DNA of 8,102 nucleotides from Bacteroidales bacterium. GTDB lineage: Bacteria > Bacteroidota > Bacteroidia > Bacteroidales > JAADGE01. The stretch is from assembly GCA_026987795.1 (NCBI GenBank), contig JALSMF010000407.1, positions 1 through 8,102 on the forward strand. Direction: 5' to 3'. The notes under the pieces were generated by a model. That model was not told the origin of the DNA, did not search any database, and saw nothing but the letters and a program-made list of their open reading frames with translations. The position numbers and the translations under genes were made by a program. This document shows positions 1 through 5,819 of the stretch, piece after piece (the first letter of the stretch is position 1; every line of letters begins with the position of its first letter).

Positions 1-1112
1 CAATTAATTATTTGGGTGATAAGCAAAAAAATGATAATGATTTTAAAGAAGTTGTAAGTGAAATTACCCGATTTTCGGTAGGTTCAAATCCAAGAGCATT
101 AAAAAGATTATTAAATTCTCTTTCTTTGATAAACAGTATTAATAAAAATATGAATGAAGAAGAAAATGAAAATAATACAAATGATAACCTTGATAAATTA
201 ATAAACTTTGCATTGGTGAATATTCAGATTGCTTATCCTCAAATATATAAATTGCTTGTACAGTATCCTAATTTTACCGGTTGGGATGATAAAATAGCAA
301 TTCAAATGAATTTACCGAAAATTAATGATGATATCAATTTAAAATTGGATGCTCAAGAAGAATTTGATGAAGAATGGGAAAAAGTTCTATTCAGAGTTTG
401 TGAAAAGGATTATTTTTTGAAGAAAAAAGTTCTTAATATTTCAAGACTTTTAAACAAAGTACGAAGCATTATAGAAGACGCAAAAGAAAATACAGGTGAG
501 ATAATTTCTCAAATAATTTCTTTGTCATCTGTTACAAATCTTGAAGCTTTTGACAAACCTGTTGTCAATTATCATAAAGGATCTTTATTAAAAGGTGTAA
601 GACGGAATGTAGTGGAATCATTAAAAAAGGTTTTTCCGGACAAAGATATTTTATATGAAGGAAAAAGAGTGCAATCAAATGCATTTTTCTCAATTGAAAG
701 TTTTAATAAATGGCGAATTTGGTCTTGGGCTCATGAAGGAAAAATAAGAATGGGATTTGTAGCAAGTGAACCTCTTGGGTGGAGTTTTCAGGATTTTAAT
801 AAAAATTTAGAACAAGCAAATTTAAAAGAGGAATTTGAAAATATGCGTTCTGAATTTGTTAAAATAATAGCTAAATATAGTGATTTTGAGTCAGAAAATT
901 TAAAACATCATACATGGCAAGAATTCTATTATATTCATTTTTATTTTAACCTTACATTACCAAATATCGATTCTTTTTATAAAGAAAATATTATTAATGC
1001 AATTGTAGACATTGTTGCTAAAAGTCATACAATGATGAAAAAAACTAAAGAAATGTGTAGTAGGATTGAAGAACAGACAAAAGAACAATATGAAAAATGG
1101 AAAAATAAATAA
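1..1112 (+). CDS. C-terminal part of a probable KAP-type P-loop NTPase (5' end outside window)
   Basis: The reading frame is open from the first complete codon (bases 3-5) to TAA, so 369 codons are visible and the true start lies upstream. The TTG at 12 is merely an in-frame Leu codon. The visible part begins near the end of what I take to be the NTPase domain. Bases 87-116 encode NPRALKRLLN, preceded by a segment ending FSVGS; this NPRxxKRxxN pattern is the conserved C-terminal Arg/Lys motif of KAP-family P-loop NTPases. The Walker A and B motifs would lie upstream. A segment with VNIQIAYPQIYKLL follows, then a Trp- and Lys-rich C-terminal domain (roughly bases 570-1112) that I do not recognise. 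No signal peptide or membrane segment is visible in this part. KAP NTPases occur in defence and other accessory loci, but the role here is unknown. Base composition is very AT-rich compared with the helicase and murA. Family assignment is moderately sure; function is not assigned. Confidence 0.6.
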   Translation, partial: INYLGDKQKNDNDFKEVVSEITRFSVGSNPRALKRLLNSLSLINSINKNMNEEENENNTNDNLDKLINFALVNIQIAYPQIYKLLVQYPNFTGWDDKIAIQMNLPKINDDINLKLDAQEEFDEEWEKVLFRVCEKDYFLKKKVLNISRLLNKVRSIIEDAKENTGEIISQIISLSSVTNLEAFDKPVVNYHKGSLLKGVRRNVVESLKKVFPDKDILYEGKRVQSNAFFSIESFNKWRIWSWAHEGKIRMGFVASEPLGWSFQDFNKNLEQANLKEEFENMRSEFVKIIAKYSDFESENLKHHTWQEFYYIHFYFNLTLPNIDSFYKENIINAIVDIVAKSHTMMKKTKEMCSRIEEQTKEQYEKWKNK

Positions 1113-1130
1113 TATTAAAATGTAAAAGTT

Positions 1131-1433
1131 ATGACAATATCGAATGTAAGTATTAAAAATGGCCGAATTGAAGTTTTTGATGAAAACAGTAAACGAATTT
1201 CATATATGAATTTAGGGAATAAAGAATTTATATGTTTCTCTGATGAGTTTTTTATAATTATTTATAATTCTCGAATTGAATTATATAATGAAAAATGCAA
1301 AAGAATATCATATATGATGAAAAATAAAAGAGAAGTATTGAGTGCAAAAGGGAGTAATTTTACGATAAAGAATGGAAATATTATAGAGGTTTATGACAAA
1401 TTTTGTAGGCGAATCAGTTATAAACCTGCTTAA
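1131..1433 (+). CDS. Small protein of three 36-residue repeats, function unknown
   Basis: This 100-residue protein starts at ATG and lies 18 bases after the preceding NTPase-like gene on the same strand, so the two are probably co-transcribed. It consists almost wholly of a repeated unit with an exact 36-residue period. The recognisable cores are at residues 8-26, 44-62 and 79-97, and share the pattern I-x-N-x-R-I-E-V-Y-D-E-x-C-K-R-I-S-Y-M. The intervening stretches also resemble each other weakly (NK followed by hydrophobics). Short hydrophobic stretches alternate with charged turns, which suggests a small all-beta repeat fold. There is no signal peptide, membrane segment or catalytic signature. 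From memory, it resembles a scattered family of roughly 100-residue bacterial proteins with IYxYDExCKKISS repeats that has no known function; I could not check this. A strong terminator follows within 20 bases, making it the last gene of its unit. Composition is AT-rich like the upstream gene. Confidence 0.75.
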   Translation: MTISNVSIKNGRIEVFDENSKRISYMNLGNKEFICFSDEFFIIIYNSRIELYNEKCKRISYMMKNKREVLSAKGSNFTIKNGNIIEVYDKFCRRISYKPA

Positions 1434-1452
1434 TCAAAAGAATACATTTTTT

Positions 1453-1486
1453 AAAAAAACAGCATTTTAATTATGCTGTTTTTTTT
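1453..1486 (+). terminator. Strong intrinsic terminator after the repeat-protein gene
   Basis: Bases 1453-1465 and 1473-1485 form a perfect 13-bp inverted repeat (A-run plus CAGCAT against ATGCTG plus T-run) around a 7-base loop. The T-run spans 1479-1486. Because the stem opens with an A-run, the hairpin could also work on the minus strand, although no minus-strand gene ends here. It closes the AT-rich block and separates it transcriptionally from the TM2 gene. Confidence 0.88.
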
Positions 1487-1519
1487 AACGACACGACACC
1501 TTCCGGCACATACCGTAAA

Positions 1520-1527
1520 TAAATTTG
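1520..1527 (+). promoter_or_regulatory. Possible -7 element for the TM2 gene
   Basis: TAAATTTG fits the Bacteroidota -7 consensus TAnnTTTG exactly and would place transcription start about 30 bases before the ATG at 1564. I see no TTTG-like -33 element at the expected distance, and the region is AT-rich, so this is tentative. It lies downstream of the preceding terminator, where a new promoter would be expected. Confidence 0.35.
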
Positions 1528-1563
1528 CAAAAAACAAATTATTCATTTCAAAATTCAAACATT

Positions 1564-1797
1564 ATGAAATCAAAAACAATTGCTTATTTATTATGGTTTT
1601 TTCTCGGAATTTTATCGGCACATCGCTTCTACCTCGGAAAATTCGGTACCGGTATTCTTTATTTGCTGACCTTACAACTCGGCGGCATCGGTTGGTTAAT
1701 CGACTTGTTTATACTCGGCAGTATGGTTGACCAATACAACACTAAAAAAGAACTTAAAGTAATACGCAAAGCAACGGTCGTTAACTCCGAAAAATAA
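1564..1797 (+). CDS. TM2-domain membrane protein
   Basis: This 77-residue protein consists of one TM2 domain and a short polar tail. Helix 1 is about residues 5-18, helix 2 about residues 29-52. The loop between them carries the family hallmark SAHRFYLGKF (residues 18-27), and GGIGWLIDLF (40-49) is the second conserved block. The domain predicts a small integral inner-membrane protein with two helices and a charged C-terminus (residues 57-77). TM2 proteins are widespread in bacteria and the molecular role of most is unknown, so none is assigned. I chose the ATG at 1564 rather than the in-frame TTG at 1525: the protein then starts MKSKTIAYLLW, the usual short leader before helix 1, and the TTG is part of a promoter-like sequence. 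The gene has its own terminator (1816-1851) and appears monocistronic. Confidence 0.88.
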   Translation: MKSKTIAYLLWFFLGILSAHRFYLGKFGTGILYLLTLQLGGIGWLIDLFILGSMVDQYNTKKELKVIRKATVVNSEK

Positions 1798-1815
1798 TAA
1801 CCGACCAAACCTCAT

Positions 1816-1851
1816 ATTCATCGGATAATTTAATTTATCCGGTGAATTTTT
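1816..1851 (+). terminator. Intrinsic terminator of the TM2 gene
   Basis: Bases 1816-1828 pair with 1835-1847 in a 13-bp stem (one G-U pair; core CGGATAA/TTATCCG) with a 6-base loop, followed by T's through 1851. It begins 18 bases after the TM2 stop codon. The GTG at 1842, a possible start of the next reading frame, is inside the 3' arm of this hairpin, which argues against that start. Confidence 0.8.
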
Positions 1852-1877
1852 CACAAATCACAAACTTATATCTTAAT

Positions 1878-2048
1878 ATGTATCCGAAATTTATATCCGA
1901 ATTAAAATATCAATATTTCAAATATAAAGCCGACAGAAATTGCACAAAAAAAGCAAATTGCATAAAAAGACAAAAATTTGATAAAGCGGCAGAATACAGA
2001 AACAAAGAACGAAAATATCTTGAAAAAATGAAACCATATAAGAGATAA
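1878..2048 (+). CDS. 56-residue protein resembling a stand-alone UVR (UvrB/UvrC) motif
   Basis: From the ATG at 1878 this encodes 56 residues, very basic (many Lys and Arg) and probably all alpha-helical. Residues 28-50 contain KFDKAAEYRNKERKYLE, which matches the pattern of the UVR motif (acidic/Gln-FxxAAxxRdxixxL) found in UvrB, UvrC, ClpC and McsA, where it forms a helical hairpin for protein-protein contact. Here the motif stands alone with a short Tyr- and Lys-rich N-terminal segment and no catalytic domain. In UvrB/UvrC the motif mediates contact between the two subunits; whether this protein contacts anything similar is unknown. The in-frame GTG at 1842 would add 12 residues but lies inside the preceding terminator, so ATG is preferred. 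No clear promoter or Shine-Dalgarno sequence is visible, as is common in Bacteroidota. Whether this short frame is a true gene is likely but not certain. Confidence 0.62.
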   Translation: MYPKFISELKYQYFKYKADRNCTKKANCIKRQKFDKAAEYRNKERKYLEKMKPYKR

Positions 2049-2164
2049 CAGCGTTAATTGCTTATTGAAAATGAAATCAAATTTATTATAATGTGCAGTT
2101 TATTGAATCGTAATTTTCAGAAATATTTTTACGATATAACCGAAAATTATTACTTTTATAAAAT

Positions 2165-2680
2165 ATGCCCGTAAAATTCATAACAAACCGACAACATTAC
2201 GAAGAGGTAATTTTGCAAGTTTCAAAAGCACAGAAATTTGTATGGATAGGAACTGCCGACATTAAAGATTTACATGTAAAACATAAGGGAAGTGTCTTAT
2301 CGTTTCTCGCCGTTCTTAACGAACTTGTAAGAAAAAAAGTTGCTGTTCGCTTGCTTCATGCAAAAGAGCCGGGTGTAAATTTCAGAAGAAGTTTTGATAA
2401 ATATCCCGGACTTTGGAATGCCATGGAACGTCAACTTTGCCCGCGTGTTCATTTTAAACACATTATAATCGACGGGAAATTTGCTTACACAGGTTCCGCA
2501 AACCTTACCGGAGCCGGCTTGGGTATGAAAAGTGAGAACCGAAGAAATTTTGAAGCAGGAATTATCACGACAGACACAAAATTTGTTGAAAATATCATGC
2601 AGCAGTTCGATGAAGTTTGGATAGGAAAATTTTGTAAAAGCTGCGGCAGAAAATATTTTTGCGGCGACCCGATTATATAA
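2165..2680 (+). CDS. Single-HKD phospholipase D-family protein, probable nuclease
   Basis: This 171-residue protein has one HKD motif, HFKHIIID (His96, Lys98, Asp103), followed by GSANLTGAG (110-118) and an acidic residue Glu130 in NFEAGI. These are hallmarks of the phospholipase D superfamily. With one motif per chain, such enzymes usually form the active site in a homodimer, as in the Nuc endonuclease. The N-terminal part (residues 25-65) has the expected beta-alpha pattern, with VWIGTADIKD and then a helix and strand ending in LLHA. There is no signal peptide, so a cytoplasmic role is likely, more in keeping with nucleic acid than lipid cleavage; substrate is inferred, not shown. The C-terminus carries Cys157, Cys160 and Cys166 in CKSCGRKYFC, a possible metal-binding tail. 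It lies on the same strand as a UvrD-type helicase 110 bases downstream, though the helicase has its own promoter. Confidence 0.82.
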   Translation: MPVKFITNRQHYEEVILQVSKAQKFVWIGTADIKDLHVKHKGSVLSFLAVLNELVRKKVAVRLLHAKEPGVNFRRSFDKYPGLWNAMERQLCPRVHFKHIIIDGKFAYTGSANLTGAGLGMKSENRRNFEAGIITTDTKFVENIMQQFDEVWIGKFCKSCGRKYFCGDPII

Positions 2681-2747
2681 AATATTCTTCGTTAAAAACT
2701 ATTTCATAAAATAATAAAAAAAATAATGCCGTTTATAACATCATTTT

Positions 2748-2755
2748 TACTTTTG
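2748..2755 (+). promoter_or_regulatory. Promoter -7 element for the UvrD/PcrA helicase gene
   Basis: TACTTTTG matches the Bacteroidota sigma-ABfr -7 consensus TAnnTTTG perfectly. A weak -33 match (AATG at 2725-2728) sits 19 bases upstream. Transcription would start near 2760-2762, giving a leader of about 30 bases before the GTG at 2791. Confidence 0.62.
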
Positions 2756-2790
2756 TCTCCCCTATTTCTTAAAAAACATTTAAATAAAAC

Positions 2791-5094
2791 GTGCAAGACT
2801 ACTTAAACCAACTTAACAAAGCTCAAAAAGAAGCAGTTATAAACACAGAAGGACCCTCACTGGTAATTGCCGGTGCCGGTTCCGGAAAAACACGCGTACT
2901 TACATATCGTATCGCACATCTCCTCCAAAACGGCGTAAAACCTTGGCGTATTCTGGCTCTCACATTCACCAACAAAGCAGCTAAAGAAATGAAAGAAAGA
3001 ATAGCCGCACTTATAGGAGAAGACAAAGTAAAATATCTTTGGATGGGAACATTTCATTCAATTTTTGCCAAGTTTCTCAGAAAAGAAGCCGAAACCTTAG
3101 GTTATCCGCAAAGTTTTACGATATACGACACACAAGATACCAAAAGCGTTATTAAAAGTATCATTAAAGAATTAAAATTAGACGATAAAATATACAAGCC
3201 TGCCGGAGTTTATGCACGCATATCAGGTGCCAAAAATAATTTAATTACGGCACAGGCATATGAAAACAATCACGAAATAAGAAGTCAAGACGAAAGAAGC
3301 CGAAAACCCGAACTTTACAGAATATATAAAATATACACACAGCGTTGCAAAAAAGCCGGAGCTATGGATTTTGACGACCTGCTGCTGAATGTTAACGTAT
3401 TATTTCATAAAAACCCCGACATTCTGAAAAAATATCAGGAAAAATTTGATTACATATTAGTTGACGAGTATCAAGACACAAATTTCTCGCAATATCTTAT
3501 AATTAAAAAATTAGCCGAACAACATAAAAATGTTTGCGTAGTGGGTGATGATGCCCAAAGCATATATTCTTTCAGAGGTGCAAAAATTGAAAATATATTA
3601 AATTTCAAAAACGATTATAAAAATTACAAACTTTTTAAACTCGAACAAAACTATCGTTCTACAAAAAACATTGTAGAAGCCGCAAACTCGGTAATAGAAA
3701 AAAATCAAAACAGAATAAAAAAAGAAGTTTTCTCTCAAAACGAAGAAGGTACAAAAGTAAAGGTAATTGAAGCACTTACCGATAACGAAGAAGGCTTTGC
3801 GGTAGCAAATAAAATTTCTGAATCGGTTTTTACCGACAATACAAGATATTCAGACCACGCTGTTTTATACCGAACAAATGCACAATCGCGTATTTTTGAA
3901 GAAGCCTTCAGACGCAGCAAAATTCCTTACCGCATTTACGGCGGATTATCGTTCTATCAGCGAAAAGAAATTAAAGACCTACTTGCATATTACAAACTCG
4001 TTGTAAATAAAAAAGACGATGAAGCATTTAAACGTATTATAAATTACCCTAAAAGAGGAATAGGAAAAACCACAATCGACAAAATAGAAAAATACGCAAA
4101 CGAAAACTTTATGTCAATGTGGGAAGTTACCGAAAAGATAATGAGTTCAAACACAGGGCTTAACAGCAGAGCCGTAAACCAACTTTTGGCTTTTGCCGGT
4201 ATGATTAAAAATTTTTCATCTAAATTAAGCGAACAAAATGCTTTTGAACTCGGTAAAGAAATAGCACAAACAAGCGGGATTTTAAGCGAACTGTTTGCCG
4301 ATAAATCGCAAGAATCACTTGCTAAATATGAAAACGTACAAGAGCTCATAAACGGTTTAAAAGAATTTGTCGATACAGCCGAAAACGAAGAAAACAAACT
4401 TAACCATTTTCTGGAATCCGTATCTCTCCTTACCGACCAAGATACAGATAACGACAGCGATAAAAACAAAGTAACCCTTATGACCATACATTCGGCAAAA
4501 GGTCTTGAATTTAAAAATGTTTACGTTGCGGGACTGGAAGAAAAACTTTTTCCTTCGGAAATGTCGGCATTTTCACCGACAGAACTTGAAGAAGAAAGAC
4601 GCTTATTTTATGTGGCAATGACAAGAGCCGAAAAAAATCTTTATCTGACATATGCCGGTCAGCGATACAGATGGGGACAACTTCACGACTGCACACCGAG
4701 CAGATTTATAAAAGACATAAAACCCGAATTTGTTGAATTTTATGATGCTTACGGCAACAACGGAAAAAGAAACAAAACACAAACAAATTTATTCGGCAAA
4801 ACAAATACCGGAAAATCAAAAGCCGGTTATACAAAAAACAATGAAAAACAAACACCTTCCGTTGCAAAAACAGGATATAACCGCAAGCTGAAAAAAATAG
4901 AAAATGCTTCCGTTTCGGCACCTGCAAACATCAATGACATTGTCCCCGGAATTGAAGTTACACACAGCCGCTTCGGAACAGGAACCGTTTTAAAAATTGA
5001 AGGTGAATTTCCCAATACAAAAGCTCTTATTGAATTTAAAACAGGTATAAAAAACCTGCTGCTGAAATTTGCAAAACTCCAAATAACAGAGTAA
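2791..5094 (+). CDS. UvrD/PcrA-type ATP-dependent 3'-5' DNA helicase
   Basis: This full-length (767 residues) superfamily 1A helicase unwinds DNA 3'-5' using ATP, in nucleotide excision repair, mismatch repair or clearing of RNA polymerase and recombinase filaments, as known for the family. All motifs are present: Q motif around Gln12; Walker A AGAGSGKT (27-34); Ia LTFTNKAAKEMKER (57-70); Ib GTFHS (86-90); Walker B VDEYQDT (224-230); III VVGDDAQSIYSFRG (250-263); IV QNYRST (286-291); V TIHSAKGLEF (565-574); VI EERRLFYVAMTRA (601-613). A basic, Asn-rich linker (about 645-710) leads to a C-terminal Tudor-like domain (about 716-767, with PGIEVTHSRFGTGTV) like the one PcrA/UvrD use to contact RNA polymerase. 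The GTG start is chosen because it gives the typical N-terminus just before the Q motif; the next Met is residue 67. I cannot separate the names uvrD and pcrA from sequence alone, so no symbol is given. Confidence 0.96.
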   Translation: MQDYLNQLNKAQKEAVINTEGPSLVIAGAGSGKTRVLTYRIAHLLQNGVKPWRILALTFTNKAAKEMKERIAALIGEDKVKYLWMGTFHSIFAKFLRKEAETLGYPQSFTIYDTQDTKSVIKSIIKELKLDDKIYKPAGVYARISGAKNNLITAQAYENNHEIRSQDERSRKPELYRIYKIYTQRCKKAGAMDFDDLLLNVNVLFHKNPDILKKYQEKFDYILVDEYQDTNFSQYLIIKKLAEQHKNVCVVGDDAQSIYSFRGAKIENILNFKNDYKNYKLFKLEQNYRSTKNIVEAANSVIEKNQNRIKKEVFSQNEEGTKVKVIEALTDNEEGFAVANKISESVFTDNTRYSDHAVLYRTNAQSRIFEEAFRRSKIPYRIYGGLSFYQRKEIKDLLAYYKLVVNKKDDEAFKRIINYPKRGIGKTTIDKIEKYANENFMSMWEVTEKIMSSNTGLNSRAVNQLLAFAGMIKNFSSKLSEQNAFELGKEIAQTSGILSELFADKSQESLAKYENVQELINGLKEFVDTAENEENKLNHFLESVSLLTDQDTDNDSDKNKVTLMTIHSAKGLEFKNVYVAGLEEKLFPSEMSAFSPTELEEERRLFYVAMTRAEKNLYLTYAGQRYRWGQLHDCTPSRFIKDIKPEFVEFYDAYGNNGKRNKTQTNLFGKTNTGKSKAGYTKNNEKQTPSVAKTGYNRKLKKIENASVSAPANINDIVPGIEVTHSRFGTGTVLKIEGEFPNTKALIEFKTGIKNLLLKFAKLQITE

Positions 5095-5178
5095 CCTGAA
5101 TTTATCAAACACTTTCCCGATTTTAACAATTTCAGCATTATACTCTCAATAATTTATGAATAATTAAGAATATATCCG

Positions 5179-5186
5179 TATCTTTG
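5179..5186 (+). promoter_or_regulatory. Promoter -7 element for the DUF4290-murA unit
   Basis: TATCTTTG is a perfect match to the Bacteroidota -7 consensus TAnnTTTG. TATG at 5155-5158, 20 bases upstream, fits three of four bases of the -33 TTTG element. Transcription would start near 5192, about 12 bases before the ATG at 5204. It lies in the 109-base gap after the helicase gene and probably serves both downstream genes. Confidence 0.75.
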
Positions 5187-5203
5187 GAAATTAATTTAAA
5201 AAA

Positions 5204-5788
5204 ATGGAATATAATACATCATTAAGCAAACTTATCCTGCCCGAATACGGCAGAAACGTGCAAAAACTTGTTGAAAATGCAGTAAAAATCGAAGACAAAG
5301 AAGAACGAAAAAAATATACGGAAGGTATCATAAATCTTATGGGGCGTATGTACCCTTACCTGCGGGACCTGAAAGACTTCAAACATAAATTATGGGACCA
5401 TCTTGTAATTATGTCAGATTTTAAATTGAAAGAAGACTCTCCTTTTCCTGTTCCGGAAACAGCAACTTTTGCCGGAAAACCTGAAAAAATTCCCTATAAA
5501 TCAAAAAATTTCCGATACAAGCACTTCGGTAAAAACATTGTTGATATGCTTAAATATGCCGCCGAAATGGAAGACTGCGACGAAAAAAGACTTCTTACGG
5601 CACTTATCGCAAATCATATGAAAAAACTTTATCTTACCTGGAGTAAAGATTCTGTTACCGATGAATTTATTTTTCAAAAAATAAAAGAGCTGTCAGGAGG
5701 AAAAGTAGAAGTTGATAAAGATATTATTTTAAGCGAATCTCACAAATTAGTAAATCCCAATAAAAAGCTCAAACGCAAAAGAAAATAA
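5204..5788 (+). CDS. DUF4290-family protein
   Basis: This 194-residue protein matches, by recognition, the DUF4290 family, which is essentially confined to Bacteroidota and has no established function. Conserved-looking blocks are LPEYGRN (residues 12-18), the span 53-73 with LRDLKDFKHKLWDHL followed by IMSDF, and DSPFPVP shortly after. The N-terminal half looks helical. The C-terminus is strongly basic, ending in KKLKRKRK, which could suggest contact with nucleic acid or another acidic partner, but this is inference. There is no signal peptide, membrane segment or recognisable active site, so the protein is probably cytoplasmic. A promoter with a perfect -7 element lies directly upstream. 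The stop codon is 31 bases before murA on the same strand, and I recall this gene order as common in the phylum, so a link to cell-envelope synthesis is plausible but unproven. Confidence 0.88.
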   Translation: MEYNTSLSKLILPEYGRNVQKLVENAVKIEDKEERKKYTEGIINLMGRMYPYLRDLKDFKHKLWDHLVIMSDFKLKEDSPFPVPETATFAGKPEKIPYKSKNFRYKHFGKNIVDMLKYAAEMEDCDEKRLLTALIANHMKKLYLTWSKDSVTDEFIFQKIKELSGGKVEVDKDIILSESHKLVNPNKKLKRKRK

Positions 5789-5819
5789 ACCCGTAGAAAC
5801 ATAAATTTCCGAAAACCGT

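Noticed and set aside
1525..1563. TTG start at 1525 extending the TM2 protein by 13 residues
   Set aside because: The ATG at 1564 gives the usual short N-terminus before the first helix, and the TTG overlaps a promoter-like TAAATTTG.
1473..1730. 85-codon plus-strand frame overlapping the TM2 gene
   Set aside because: It starts within the terminator hairpin and runs out of frame through the TM2 gene; the product is Arg-rich with no recognisable domain.
2107..2135. 7-bp inverted repeat (ATCGTAA/TTACGAT) as a terminator after the UVR-like gene
   Set aside because: It has a 15-base loop and no T-run after the 3' arm; likely chance in AT-rich DNA.
2151..2158. TACTTTTA as a -7 element for the HKD gene
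   Set aside because: It has one mismatch and lies so close to the ATG at 2165 that the message would be almost leaderless; no -33 element is seen.
4044..4487. 147-codon minus-strand frame inside the helicase gene
   Set aside because: It is antisense to conserved helicase coding sequence; the Ser- and Leu-rich composition is that of a reverse-complement shadow.
4827..5138. 103-codon minus-strand frame across the helicase 3' end
   Set aside because: It is antisense to the C-terminal Tudor-like domain of the helicase, with no domain or promoter of its own.
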